From the NCBI GenBank assembly GCA_020436835.1, contig JAGQWZ010000005.1, positions 1 to 49,562 of the forward strand: 49,562 bases of DNA, read 5' to 3'. Below, in pieces: positions 27,136 to 37,183 of this stretch. This DNA comes from Saprospiraceae bacterium (lineage in GTDB: Bacteria; Bacteroidota; Bacteroidia; Chitinophagales; Saprospiraceae). Made by a program: the position numbers and the translations under genes. The notes under the pieces are model-generated. The model was not told where the DNA came from. It saw nothing but the letters and a program-made list of their open reading frames with translations, and made no database searches. Each line of letters starts with the position of its first letter. Position 1 is the stretch's first letter.

Positions 27136-27143
27136 TCAGTACT

Positions 27144-29843
27144 CTACGTATCCGCTAACGCCATTCTTGCATAAATTTTCATTGATTCCATTTTCCATGG
27201 TGCGGCTTCTTGCGGCTCTCCCGTCTGGGTAAGGCGGAGGAATCTGCCCCGGGTGGGCGCGAATTTGATTTCAACCCGGTCAACTGTACATTTTCCGTCT
27301 TTTACATCGATCCATTCCTCTCCATCTTCAGAAATTTCAAGTTTGAACCGGGCAGGATATGTAGGTACCGGTGGTGGTGCATCTTTCCCCCAACCCTTTC
27401 GCACCGGGGGTGAATGAAAATGAATTTCGGCAAAGCGAACCAATTCAGGAAGTTCTACCTGGAACCACATTCCCTGCTTTTGGTTTTCTCCAGAAGTCCA
27501 ACCTTCAAAAGACAAAGCTCCGAAAGGCACTCCGGTACCACCAATACGGGCCATACCCGAATGACTGGCTGTGACTTGCCAGGTTTCCGATGGTATTAGT
27601 TGCCGGGTGGCATCATAGAGCAGATTTTCTATTACATATGGCCGTTGTCCATCCGTCTCAGCCCTAACTCCAGCCACGAATTCTGGGCTAACCAAACTGG
27701 CCTCATTGCCCATACTGGTGCGAACAAAGGATGCTACCGCGGCAATCCATTCATCACTTTCCACTGCCATGGGAGTCATAAATCCACCACTATAGGTTTT
27801 TCCGTTTATAGGTCCTACCAGTCCTCTCAACAGAACTTTGACTATATAATCCGGATGATCGCAGACCTGGGAGGAATTTGCCAGTACCGGAGCCATCAGA
27901 CCGTCTCCAGTGGGAATTCCACTTCCATCCGCACCATGGCAGGTCGAACAGAGTTCCTGAAATATGCGGTTCCCTTCTTGCAACACAGCTGTCTCTTCTT
28001 TTGAAAACCTGGACTGACCGGATGACTGGTTCTGGTCTGGTTGCAAAATCTGATCACCCACCAGTTGAATGCCTCTTTGGGGATAATTTCTCATCGCCTT
28101 CCTAACGGCCTGGTCTGCACCCGGAATTTTTAATGTATTGCAGGTTAGCATCGCCTGCATCACCACCTCAAAGTCTGGATCCTCCATCATCGCCAGGTAC
28201 CGGGAGCCGAGAGAGGCTTCACCGGCTTTGAATAAGGTTTCACTTGCCCGGATAGCCATTTTCCGAATGTCGGGATCTTCATCCTTCAGAAGTTGTTGAC
28301 ACAGTGGAAGGGAAAGCAGATCCAAGCCTTCCAACGTCCAAATTGCATGATATCTGGCATGCAAATCTTGATGTTCTGCCGCCATGTCTATAAGTACATC
28401 TTTTACGGTCGAGTCTTGTCTCAAAACCAACTCTTGCTGGGCCATATCACGCCACCAACCATTGGCATGAGCCAGATCCCCGACAAGTTGCAGAGAGTTC
28501 TTTTCTGCCATCTTTGGCCGGGTAGTATCTCTGGGGATGCCTTCGTAGGATATCCTCCAGATGCGTCCCAGACCGACAATCTTATCCAGCTGATATTGTT
28601 CGATTTTTGTCCGGAGATAGCTGCCCTTTTGCACCCATTGCCCTTCCTGGATAATGCCATGATACATATCAACGATGTACATGGTTCCATCCGGTGCAGT
28701 TGCCATATCTACCGGCCGGAAAAGCGGATCGGAAGACCTGAGGAATTCAGATTTGTAAGGTTGATAATAATTGTGTAGCTGTGTTATCCCTTCAGTAACA
28801 ATCGGATTGATCTGACGCACGATCCTGGCGACGGGTTCACCATAAAAATACTGCCCCACCATAGCTTTCGGAAGACGGTGACCCCGGAAAATATCATTAC
28901 CCGCCGAACCAGTGACTTCATTCAGGGATCCATCCGGTCTCCGTACTGCCTGCATTCCGGGTTGAAAATCTTCCAGCAAAATCGGCGCTCCCCAGGGTAT
29001 TTTGAAACCTTCAGCCAATTCATCTTCCACCTTGTAATTGCCATAATGAATGGGAAACTGAAAATATGATGGCAGTCCGGAAGCTCCACCCTGGAACCAG
29101 ATTTTACCTTCATTATCCTGAGTTACCCCCCACTGGGCTCGATTATACCCGGTTTTTTCCCGGAGAATCGCATTTGGGGTCCAACGTATCCGGAATGCAT
29201 TGTAAGTGCTATACAACCAGTTGTCCATCCCGTAATAAAGAAAAGATTGCTGATGCTCCACATTTCCCGAACGACCGAAATCGCCGGTAAAAAACTCCTT
29301 TTTATCGGCCCGGCCATCGCCATCGGTATCCGTATATTTATAAACATCATCCTGATTCGACTCCATGGACAGTACGCTATTCTCACCCCAGGCTAAGACA
29401 AAACGGGGAAAAACGAGACTGTCAACGAAGATCCCACCTGTTTCGTAAACACCATCATTGTCCTGATCCTCCCAACGGGATATTACACTGGTGGGTGCCA
29501 ATTCACCGTCGGCATCAGCCGTAAGCATGTAGGTCCTCAATTCAAGGACAAACATTCGTCCCTGTGGATCAAAACTAATCGCACCCGGTTGTTCAATCTG
29601 TGGTTCGGTAAGAACCGGTTCGATCTTATACCCGGGAGGTAGTTGAAAGGAGCTCAACTGTTGACCGGGGGTCAAAGGCCGGACCGGTGGTTTTGGTGAC
29701 AAATCAATATCTTTCCAGACCGGAGATTCGGGATCCGCATCATCCGGTAGGGATACATTCGGATAATCAGTGGTCGAGGTTTGCTGGGTTGTACAATACG
29801 TCAGTATGCCAGCAATTCCTAAAAACAGCCAGAATTTTTTCAC
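27144..29843 (-). CDS. Lipoprotein with sugar-dehydrogenase-type propeller, HEAT-like repeats, cytochrome c and discoidin-like domain
   Basis: 899 residues from a GTG start. A lipoprotein signal (GILTYC, Cys17) is followed by a propeller of the PVC-type membrane-bound dehydrogenase family (FQLPPGYKIEPVLTEPQI, DPQGRMFVLE, DMATAPDGTMYIVDMYHG; ~65-430), HEAT-like helices at ~455-600, a c-type haem motif C632-S-T-C-H636 with a later Met ligand candidate (GGFMTPM), and a C-terminal F5/8C-like beta domain (FAEIHFHSPP, RFKLEISEDGEEW). Family knowledge suggests oxidation of a sugar or alcohol with electrons passed to the haem; substrate unknown. It lies downstream of the aldolase gene on the same strand after a 372-bp gap. 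Confidence 0.88.
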   Translation of the reverse strand: MKKFWLFLGIAGILTYCTTQQTSTTDYPNVSLPDDADPESPVWKDIDLSPKPPVRPLTPGQQLSSFQLPPGYKIEPVLTEPQIEQPGAISFDPQGRMFVLELRTYMLTADADGELAPTSVISRWEDQDNDGVYETGGIFVDSLVFPRFVLAWGENSVLSMESNQDDVYKYTDTDGDGRADKKEFFTGDFGRSGNVEHQQSFLYYGMDNWLYSTYNAFRIRWTPNAILREKTGYNRAQWGVTQDNEGKIWFQGGASGLPSYFQFPIHYGNYKVEDELAEGFKIPWGAPILLEDFQPGMQAVRRPDGSLNEVTGSAGNDIFRGHRLPKAMVGQYFYGEPVARIVRQINPIVTEGITQLHNYYQPYKSEFLRSSDPLFRPVDMATAPDGTMYIVDMYHGIIQEGQWVQKGSYLRTKIEQYQLDKIVGLGRIWRISYEGIPRDTTRPKMAEKNSLQLVGDLAHANGWWRDMAQQELVLRQDSTVKDVLIDMAAEHQDLHARYHAIWTLEGLDLLSLPLCQQLLKDEDPDIRKMAIRASETLFKAGEASLGSRYLAMMEDPDFEVVMQAMLTCNTLKIPGADQAVRKAMRNYPQRGIQLVGDQILQPDQNQSSGQSRFSKEETAVLQEGNRIFQELCSTCHGADGSGIPTGDGLMAPVLANSSQVCDHPDYIVKVLLRGLVGPINGKTYSGGFMTPMAVESDEWIAAVASFVRTSMGNEASLVSPEFVAGVRAETDGQRPYVIENLLYDATRQLIPSETWQVTASHSGMARIGGTGVPFGALSFEGWTSGENQKQGMWFQVELPELVRFAEIHFHSPPVRKGWGKDAPPPVPTYPARFKLEISEDGEEWIDVKDGKCTVDRVEIKFAPTRGRFLRLTQTGEPQEAAPWKMESMKIYARMALADT

Positions 29844-30215
29844 AACTATTATCTAGATCAAATTAGTGAATAGCAGTTATCTCACTTTAAGCTACAGGAG
29901 TAACTCCAACAGAATGACTTCCCGAATGTAGGGATTATTTGTCAAATCCAAAGGACCAGGATGCCTGGCCATTTACGGTCGGAGCCAGACAAAGATTCGA
30001 TCGAGTACACAGGAACCCCGATCAGTTGTATTCAAACACGATACCTTCCAGACCGGTAAGCTCATTTGCAATCTGAAAAACTAAGGGATAAGGTTGACCA
30101 TACTGACTCTGATTCGTTTGTTGGTCTTTATTCAGTTACATTCTCCCAAAACCCCGGTTCCTCCGAACGAATCCGAGCCACTAACTCCATATTACCATGG
30201 GCTTAAATCGCTATT
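29844..30215. other. Intergenic region with a possible gene remnant
   Basis: On the minus strand the frame 30135-30022 is open without a start and reads PYPLVFQIANELTGLEGIVF before a stop. It has a protein-like composition and may be the eroded end of a lost gene, but no family was recognised. A 5-base inverted repeat (GGAGT/ACTCC) lies near 29897. No clear terminator or promoter was seen. Confidence 0.3.
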
Positions 30216-32315
30216 TCATCGAACAAACGAATTTGCCATACCACCATCTACATTGATCATATTTCCGGTACTCTTGTCCAAAATAGCCACTAAAGCAAAG
30301 ACCGCATTGGCTATATCTTCAGGCAGGATGATTTCGTTCATCAGGTTCCTTTTTGCATAATATGCCGGTAATTCCTCCACAGAGATGCCGTAGGCTTTGG
30401 CACGACCTTCCGCCCAGGCGCCTTCCCATATCTTACTCCCGACAATCACCCCATCCGGGTTCACCGTGTTGACCCGGATTTTTTCCGGACCAAGTTCGGC
30501 CGCCAGAAGGCGGGTCATATGCTGTTGGGCCGCTTTTGCCGTGCCGTAACCCACATTATTGGGTCCGGCTACCAGACCATTCTTACTGGCGATACTAATC
30601 AGATCTCCGCCCAGGGCCTGCTTCCTCAAAACCTCAACCGACATTTGTGAAAGCAGAAACTGGCCTTTCACCAGCACATCCTGCAATATATTCCAGTCCT
30701 TTAATTCTGTATCGTTTAGAGACTTGGAGATAGCCAGTCCGGCACTATGTACCATGATATCAACTCCTCCATACTCAAGACATGCGGCATCAAACGCCTT
30801 TTCTACCGAATTTCGATCGGTAACGTCACAGATCGCAGCACATGCCGTATCGCGGTTAAATCCCTCCAAGGCTTCATCCAGGCGATCCTGACTGAGGTCG
30901 GTAAAAACTACATTCGCACCTTCCGCAGCCAGCTTCTCTCCTATAGCCCTGCCGATACCTCCTCCACCTCCTGTTACCAGAGCAATTTTCCGGCTCAAAG
31001 GTTGCTCCCTGGGCATTCGTTGCAATTTGGCTTCCTCTAAGAGCCAATATTCTATATCAAAAGCTTCCTGCCGGGGTAATGCAGTATATTCCGTTATTGC
31101 CTCCGAACCCCTCATCACGTTAATCGCATTGATGTAAAATTCGCTGGCTACTCTGGCCGTCTGTTTATTCTTGGCGAAAGTAAACATCCCAATGCCTGGG
31201 CATAATATAACCACCGGATTGGGATCACGCATATCCGGACTGCTAGGTCGTCTGCATTCTTTGTAATACGCTGCATAATCCACCCGGTACTGCTCAAATG
31301 CCGGCTCAATTTTACCTTTAAGTTCACCTGGGCTATTGATCGCAGATTGGAAGTCTTCATTGAGCACCAGGGGTTTGATCTTGGTGCGAAGGAAATGATC
31401 CGGGCAGGATGTTCCCAGAGGAGCCAATCGATCAAGATCTTTTGAATTAATGAATTGCAGTACTCTATCATCATCAGTAAAGTGTCCGACCATTCTTTGA
31501 TGACTGGAACAAAGGCCCCGGAGAACCGGAGCAATCTTTGCTGCAACATGCAGACGACTATCAGGTGACAGACTTTCGACTTCAGCTCCGCCAAAAACCG
31601 GTTTTTCTTTTCCTTCTCTGGACGCGATGTACTGAGAGGCAGTTTCAATGACTTCAAGGCTGTTGATGTAGCAATCATATGACGTTTCGCCCCAGGTAAA
31701 GAGTCCGTGTCCACCCAGCACAATTCCTCTGATGCCTGGATTTTCTTCTACACATTTCTCCAGTTGAAGTCCCAGATCAAAGCCCGGTCGCTGCCAGGGT
31801 ATCCAGCCCATGCTGTCACCCCAAATCTCCCGGGTAATCCTCTGACTGTCTTTGGCAGCAGCAATCGCAATTACAGCATCAGGATGTAGATGGTCAATAT
31901 GTTTAAAAGGAAGGAAGCCATGCAAAGCGGTATCAATCGAAGGGGCTTTGCTGTCCAGATCATAAAGACAACGATAGTAAAGATCCACCATTTCATCTTC
32001 AAATTCGAGCCCGCGATAAATCTTTTTGAGATCATGCATTCGATCCATATAGAGACCGGCTATGCCCTTTCGGGTCAATGTACCAAGGTCTCCACCAGAG
32101 CCCTTGATCCACATAACTTCCACGGTTTCCCCCGTCAAGGGATCTTTTTCAATAGTTTTGCAGGAAGTATTTCCACCTCCATAATTTGTAATTCTAAGAT
32201 CTGTCCCGAGAATATTGCTGCGATATAAAAACAAGGCTATTTCGTCTCCTTCCAACTCGGCAGCCTTTTTCTCATCCCACAAATAATCCACATGATTGAA
32301 ATCCTTCAAGCTCAT
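30216..32315 (-). CDS. rhaEW: Bifunctional rhamnulose-1-phosphate aldolase / L-lactaldehyde dehydrogenase
   Basis: 699 residues, close to the usual ~690-700 of the YuxG/RhaEW type. The N-terminal class II aldolase domain (to ~400) has putative zinc ligands H142 and H144 (HLHPD) and H203 (GGHG). The C-terminal short-chain dehydrogenase (~430-699) has the NAD-binding TGGGGGIG, the catalytic Ser of ISIASKNG and the Tyr/Lys of GYGTAKAA. It would split L-rhamnulose-1-phosphate into dihydroxyacetone phosphate and L-lactaldehyde and oxidise the latter. It lies 218 bp downstream of the GH78 rhamnosidase on the same strand, which supports rhamnose use. Isomerase and kinase genes are absent from the window. 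Confidence 0.93.
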   Translation of the reverse strand: MSLKDFNHVDYLWDEKKAAELEGDEIALFLYRSNILGTDLRITNYGGGNTSCKTIEKDPLTGETVEVMWIKGSGGDLGTLTRKGIAGLYMDRMHDLKKIYRGLEFEDEMVDLYYRCLYDLDSKAPSIDTALHGFLPFKHIDHLHPDAVIAIAAAKDSQRITREIWGDSMGWIPWQRPGFDLGLQLEKCVEENPGIRGIVLGGHGLFTWGETSYDCYINSLEVIETASQYIASREGKEKPVFGGAEVESLSPDSRLHVAAKIAPVLRGLCSSHQRMVGHFTDDDRVLQFINSKDLDRLAPLGTSCPDHFLRTKIKPLVLNEDFQSAINSPGELKGKIEPAFEQYRVDYAAYYKECRRPSSPDMRDPNPVVILCPGIGMFTFAKNKQTARVASEFYINAINVMRGSEAITEYTALPRQEAFDIEYWLLEEAKLQRMPREQPLSRKIALVTGGGGGIGRAIGEKLAAEGANVVFTDLSQDRLDEALEGFNRDTACAAICDVTDRNSVEKAFDAACLEYGGVDIMVHSAGLAISKSLNDTELKDWNILQDVLVKGQFLLSQMSVEVLRKQALGGDLISIASKNGLVAGPNNVGYGTAKAAQQHMTRLLAAELGPEKIRVNTVNPDGVIVGSKIWEGAWAEGRAKAYGISVEELPAYYAKRNLMNEIILPEDIANAVFALVAILDKSTGNMINVDGGMANSFVR

Positions 32316-32533
32316 TTAATTAATCTTGTTATTTATTACTAATCTTCAATTATTTCCCTTTCCTCTGGCAACGGACGTCTTCAAGGTTCTGGGTAATTCA
32401 CACATTCAGCATGTAAAGCTAGACCGTATCGTCCTCAAAACCCTATTAATCCAATTAAAAAATTATTAATTAGCAGGAATCGATCAGACTTCAGCATTAT
32501 TATCCTGTGATCACTCTTCCTCCCGGATGATAC

Positions 32534-35497
32534 TTACCTTTTAATAGCCCTGGTTGTAAGAAACCGGTATTCAAGAATTATTTCGTGAACTTTTCCATTT
32601 TGATCCTGCACAAATTCAGCTTTTGTTTCTCCACTCGTAAATAAATTCTTGTTTTCTTGTCGTTCCAACACTATTGCATTCCCATCGAAGTCAATAGCCA
32701 ATTTATTTCCACTCTTTTTTATCTTAAGCTCCACCCCATCTTCTGTTTTATAAGTCCCCGTATATTGATCCAGATCACCATACATCCCATCCTTTTTCCA
32801 GGGCATGGTAAAATGATAGGCCCCGGAACCGGCTTCGAAGACAGCAAAGCCATCAGGAGACTGTTCTATATATTTTAGATCCTGGCTCATTTTTGCTACT
32901 TCTCCCCTCTCAAGAATCGCTTGGCTCTCCGCAGGAAGATAAAACTTTACGGTGGTATTGGCTGGTATTGATGCTTCCACCTCAAGAGTTCCTCCAAGTA
33001 ATTTCCAACCGGCTGCAATCTCTCCATACAATGATTCATATTTGAGATTGGCATGGGTAAAGTCCCCTCCGATCTGTGGTTTTATCCGGATGTGTTTATA
33101 TCCTACCATATTTTCCTCATTGTCTAAGCCGACCATCACCCGGTACATCCAGTCACCGATCGCTCCGTAGGCATAGTGATTGAAGGAGTTCATACCGGGA
33201 GTCTGAAAGGTACTATCGGGTTTTATCCCATCCCATCGTTCCCAGATGGTGGTTGCACCCATCGTCACCGGATATAACCAACTGGGGTAGGTTTTCTGCA
33301 ATAATAAGTCATAGGCCAGGTCGCCGTATCCGAAACGACTGAGGACATGACATAAATACGGGGTCCCTAAAAATCCGGTCGTCAAATGCGTATCATAGCT
33401 ACGGACGTTTGCCGCCAGCCGTTCTGCTGCCTGTTGTCTCAGCACCTCCGGCAGCATATCGAAGTTTAAGGCGAGCACATAGGCGGTTTGAGTACTGGAA
33501 ACTAATCGTCCATTGGGTGTTACATATTCCTTCAGGAATGCATCTTTGACATTCTTCAGCAGCGCCGTATACAATTCGATATCCTTTTCCTGACCAAGTA
33601 CTTTAGCTGCATTAATGACGAGCTGGGTTGAGTGAGCAAAAAAGCACTGGGCAATCAGATACTTGTCCGTCACCGCTGACCTGCCGTCATTGTCGTCGAA
33701 AGGTCGGTAAAAGAGCCAGTCTCCGAAATGAAATCCCTTATTCCAGAGAAAGTCGTCACTATTATTTAGCATGTATCTAATCCAGTCCTTCATACTGCGA
33801 TATTGATCGGAGAGAATCTTTTTATCTCCATAGACCAGATACATATTCCAGGGTACAATGGTCGCTACATCTGCCCATCCGGCGGATCCACCGGAGGTCG
33901 GACCCAGGACATCGGGTACCACGAAAGGAACTTTACCGTCGGCAGCCTGATCAGCGGCTACGTCTTTCAGCCATTTTGCAAAAAAGTTATGTACATCAAA
34001 ATTGAAGGTGGCAGTCCTCGAAAATGCCTGGGCATCACCGGTCCATCCCAATCTTTCATCCCGCTGCGGACAATCGGTTGGCACATCCAGGAAATTACCG
34101 CGTTGTCCCCATTGGATATTTTGTTGCAATTGATTTATCAATTCATTGGAGGTCGTGAATTCTCCGGTATGTGGCATATCTGAATACAAAGCGACGGCGG
34201 TAAAATCAAGTGGATTGATTTCACCCGGATATTCATCGATCCTCACGTATCTGAATCCCTGCCAGGTAAAGTGAGGTTCAAATGTCTCTTCGCCCGTGCC
34301 GCTGAGTATGTAAGTATTCTGCTGTTTGGCTGCACGCAAACTCAAAGTGTAGAAGTTTCCCTCCTTATCCAACACTTCCGAATGGGATAGTACCACCCGA
34401 TCTCCCGGGGCACCGGCTGCTTTTACTATGACCCAACCCACCAGGTTCTGGCCAAAATCAAGGATCTTTTCACCTTTGGGCGAAGTCAGAAGCTTTACCA
34501 CCGAAAAAGTCTCCTGTTTTCGCACCGGCTCATTGTAAGTGGCAATTAGATCGTCAAGAGGATCTCTGGTTACTTTCACAGGGTGCCAGCTACTGTCATC
34601 AAATCCGGGCTGGTTCCAACCATCCTGGTATTTGCGCGCATCAATGGTTTCACCATGATAAATCTCGGTATAACGAATGGCGGAAAAATCACTTTTCCAG
34701 GTAGCATCAGTGGCGATGATTTCCGTGCTCCCATCCGTGTAGGTAATCATCAGTTGAGCGAACAGGCCCAGCGTCTTTCCATAGATGTTGTGATGTCCGC
34801 CCCAGGCCAGATTTCCCCGGAACCATCCATTACCGACCTCGGCGCCCAGGGTATTATTGCCCCGGCCAACCATCGATGTTACATCGTACACCTGATACTG
34901 AATTCTCTTGTTGTAGCTGGTCCAGCCCGGGGTTAAATAGGCATCACCGACCCTGGCTCCGTTGAGGTACGCCTCATACACACCATGAGATGAAATATAA
35001 AGGCTGGCCCTGGTGACCCGCTTTTCAGTTACAAAGTCTTTCCGGAACATCTGAGCGGGACGAGAAGCAGGCTCGGGAACAGTAACCTCTATCCAACGGG
35101 CTTTCCAGACCCGTTCATTCAATATGCCCATTTGGAATATGGCTTCCTGACTCCATCCCGATTCCTTCTCATCCTGATCCCATATCTTAACTTTCCAGTG
35201 ATACGTCGTATTGGAAGTCAGTTCGGGACCGTCATATGGTACAAATACCGATTGATCACTAAGGATCTTTCCGGAATTCCAAATAGATTCACCATCCAAT
35301 CTGACTTCCAGCTGATAGGCAACCTGCATGACACCCCGGCGATCACTTTCGAGCTGCCAGCTGAACCTGGGTTTGATAACATCCAAACCAATCGGGTCTT
35401 TTAGATTTTCAGTACGCAATTCGGTAATGGTCAGTTGCCCATATATCCAGGTCGGAATCAGAAGCGTCCACAAGCTTCCAGCCAACAAAAATCTCAT
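32534..35497 (-). CDS. Alpha-L-rhamnosidase, GH78
   Basis: 987 residues with a signal peptide ending about WIYGQ. Domain order: an N-terminal fibronectin-like domain (LRTENLKDPIGLD, WQLESDRRG), the Bac_rhamnosid_N beta domain (LYISSHGVYEAYLNGARVGD, LTPGWTSYNKR), a concanavalin-like domain, and the (alpha/alpha)6 catalytic barrel with TDCPQRDERLGWTGD, where E481 is the expected general acid. A C-terminal beta domain is followed by ~85 extra residues (TGTYKTEDGVELKIKKSG) resembling a DUF3471-type domain, uncommon in GH78. It would release terminal L-rhamnose from glycans or glycosides, probably in the periplasm. The aldolase gene lies downstream on the same strand. Confidence 0.95.
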   Translation of the reverse strand: MRFLLAGSLWTLLIPTWIYGQLTITELRTENLKDPIGLDVIKPRFSWQLESDRRGVMQVAYQLEVRLDGESIWNSGKILSDQSVFVPYDGPELTSNTTYHWKVKIWDQDEKESGWSQEAIFQMGILNERVWKARWIEVTVPEPASRPAQMFRKDFVTEKRVTRASLYISSHGVYEAYLNGARVGDAYLTPGWTSYNKRIQYQVYDVTSMVGRGNNTLGAEVGNGWFRGNLAWGGHHNIYGKTLGLFAQLMITYTDGSTEIIATDATWKSDFSAIRYTEIYHGETIDARKYQDGWNQPGFDDSSWHPVKVTRDPLDDLIATYNEPVRKQETFSVVKLLTSPKGEKILDFGQNLVGWVIVKAAGAPGDRVVLSHSEVLDKEGNFYTLSLRAAKQQNTYILSGTGEETFEPHFTWQGFRYVRIDEYPGEINPLDFTAVALYSDMPHTGEFTTSNELINQLQQNIQWGQRGNFLDVPTDCPQRDERLGWTGDAQAFSRTATFNFDVHNFFAKWLKDVAADQAADGKVPFVVPDVLGPTSGGSAGWADVATIVPWNMYLVYGDKKILSDQYRSMKDWIRYMLNNSDDFLWNKGFHFGDWLFYRPFDDNDGRSAVTDKYLIAQCFFAHSTQLVINAAKVLGQEKDIELYTALLKNVKDAFLKEYVTPNGRLVSSTQTAYVLALNFDMLPEVLRQQAAERLAANVRSYDTHLTTGFLGTPYLCHVLSRFGYGDLAYDLLLQKTYPSWLYPVTMGATTIWERWDGIKPDSTFQTPGMNSFNHYAYGAIGDWMYRVMVGLDNEENMVGYKHIRIKPQIGGDFTHANLKYESLYGEIAAGWKLLGGTLEVEASIPANTTVKFYLPAESQAILERGEVAKMSQDLKYIEQSPDGFAVFEAGSGAYHFTMPWKKDGMYGDLDQYTGTYKTEDGVELKIKKSGNKLAIDFDGNAIVLERQENKNLFTSGETKAEFVQDQNGKVHEIILEYRFLTTRAIKR

Positions 35498-35677
35498 AGC
35501 GAAAGGCTTTATTAATTGCAGATTCCAAATATCCGCAATTCTTTTAGAAGATTGGTAAAACTACGGTGAATACCGGAGGTCGAATAGCAGTGATAATCGT
35601 CAGTATCCAATCTGGAATTTGCCCTGAGGATCTTGAGGCACCATCAAAGAACTAGTGATCAGCCCATAATCTGATTG

Positions 35678-36097
35678 CTATTTCGTCGATTCATCACCGT
35701 ATTCATCTGTAAATACCTGATCAACCGGTTCCCATAGCTCGATTTTGTTGCCTTCCGGATCCATTATATGTACAAATTTTCCATAGTCGTAGGTTTCAAT
35801 CTCATCCAGGATCGTTACACCTTCTTCTTTAAGCAGAGGGACCAGTTGTTCCAGATTTTCAACCCGGTAATTGATCATAAAGTCTTTCCGGGAAGGGTCC
35901 ATGTATTGACTTTCCCGGGAAAAGGTACTCCATTGCAGATAAGCTTTTTTTTCGGGATTTTCAGATTCACGGAATTCAAATAATGATCCATACTCATTGG
36001 TTACCAGGCCGAGGTGGTCCCGGTACCAATTTCTCAATGTGACTGGATCCTGACACTTAAAGAAGATACCTCCAATACCTGTCACTCTCTTTTTCAT
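35678..36097 (-). CDS. VOC (glyoxalase/bleomycin-resistance fold) protein
   Basis: 139 residues, one vicinal-oxygen-chelate domain in two beta-alpha-beta halves: GIGGIFFKCQDPVTLRNWY at the start and VHIMDPEGNKIELWEP near the end, with the late Glu that is a usual metal ligand. The substrate cannot be inferred. It lies 18 bases upstream of nothing on its own strand but just downstream of the DUF4199 gene (same strand), so the two may be co-transcribed. Confidence 0.85.
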   Translation of the reverse strand: MKKRVTGIGGIFFKCQDPVTLRNWYRDHLGLVTNEYGSLFEFRESENPEKKAYLQWSTFSRESQYMDPSRKDFMINYRVENLEQLVPLLKEEGVTILDEIETYDYGKFVHIMDPEGNKIELWEPVDQVFTDEYGDESTK

Positions 36098-36115
36098 AGT
36101 GGTGAAATTTTAAGA

Positions 36116-36637
36116 TTATTTCTTTTTCAGAATAAATGCACTAACTAAGCTAATAATCAGGCCCACCGGAAACACTTCCATGAAAGTCATTCCGGCCTTA
36201 ATCAGTGGATTCTGGTACATCTCAATATATCGATCCATCGTGGCCTTCGTTTCGGCGATTTCTCCGGCATCTGCTCCCTTCTCTTCCATTGCCTTAAGTG
36301 TGAATTCGGCATACCGGTGCATAAAGTCAGGAGCCAGCCAGTTAGAGAGCAGCATCCAACTTATCACATAAATTACCGAAGCAACGATGGTGTTGAGCAT
36401 ACCTACCTTAAATGCCTCCATAAAACTTATCCTTCCTCCCTGGTGCTTGTCCCGAAAACTCTTTATTCCGACATATACCAATGAAAGTGCGATGATCATG
36501 GTCGCATACCCAATGATCTCACCATAATTCATGGCCTGTTCACTGATATACCCGTCCATAAAGACCAGGGAAAGTCCCAACATCACTGCGAGAATTGATC
36601 CAGCGATCAGTCCTAAAGAAAGAACGATTTTACTCAT
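36116..36637 (-). CDS. DUF4199 membrane protein
   Basis: 173 residues with four hydrophobic segments (~3-27, 40-60, 79-101, 148-170). The cytoplasmic-type loop SFRDKHQGGRISFMEAFKVG and the acidic stretch before the last helix are typical of DUF4199. Function unknown; the family is widespread in Bacteroidota. It lies 18 bp upstream of the VOC gene on the same strand. Confidence 0.85.
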   Translation of the reverse strand: MSKIVLSLGLIAGSILAVMLGLSLVFMDGYISEQAMNYGEIIGYATMIIALSLVYVGIKSFRDKHQGGRISFMEAFKVGMLNTIVASVIYVISWMLLSNWLAPDFMHRYAEFTLKAMEEKGADAGEIAETKATMDRYIEMYQNPLIKAGMTFMEVFPVGLIISLVSAFILKKK

Positions 36638-36724
36638 GTTATTTTTGATCTCTAAGGTGCGTGATCAGGAGAGGAAAAGGCTCATACTAAAGTACCAAAT
36701 TGCCGTTTAGCACTACAATGTGAG

Positions 36725-37183
36725 CTATTTTTTTAGGTTGGTGCCCGTAATTAGCTCTTTAATCAGACCCAGTTCCCTGGCACGCAAAACAGCCTGCGTC
36801 CGCCTTCTCACCTGGAGTTTTTCAAAAATATTAGTCGTGTGCGTTTTAACCGTATGGATGGAGATGTAAAGACTGGCTGCAATTTCCTGATTGCTTTTTC
36901 CGTCCGCAATATGTTTGAGCACTTCCAATTCCCGCTCACTAAGTATTCCTGAGGCGTCACCTTCTACCCTGTTACTGATCTGCAAGAAACTCGTATTTTC
37001 CGGTGAAATCTTTTTAGATAGCCAAATGCCAAGCACCGTAAAAACCAAAGCGATCACTCCCATGTAAATATCAATAGTGAATGATTTTACCAGAAAGCGG
37101 TATTCAATGGTCTTAAGGATAATCAGTAAAACAGCAAATGCCGCTCCATAAAGCAGGATCCTCTTCTGTGCGATTGACTTCAC
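36725..37183 (-). CDS. Membrane-anchored LuxR-type transcription regulator
   Basis: 152 residues. Two hydrophobic helices at ~9-27 and ~39-57 are followed by a short linker and a LuxR helix-turn-helix at ~80-140 (LSERELEVLKHIADGKSN, ASLYISIHTVKTHTTNIF). No receiver or ligand-binding domain is present, so the membrane part may sense or tether. The start overlaps the stop of the M28 peptidase gene by 4 bases (ATGA), suggesting translational coupling. The target genes are unknown. Confidence 0.9.
   Translation of the reverse strand: MKSIAQKRILLYGAAFAVLLIILKTIEYRFLVKSFTIDIYMGVIALVFTVLGIWLSKKISPENTSFLQISNRVEGDASGILSERELEVLKHIADGKSNQEIAASLYISIHTVKTHTTNIFEKLQVRRRTQAVLRARELGLIKELITGTNLKK

Noticed and set aside
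26892..27158. 88-residue frame rich in His-Thr and Pro-Thr
   Set aside because: It is only the translation of the CACACT/CACACC microsatellite.
30216..35497. Complete polysaccharide-utilisation locus
   Set aside because: No SusC/SusD-like pair and no local sensor-regulator were found.
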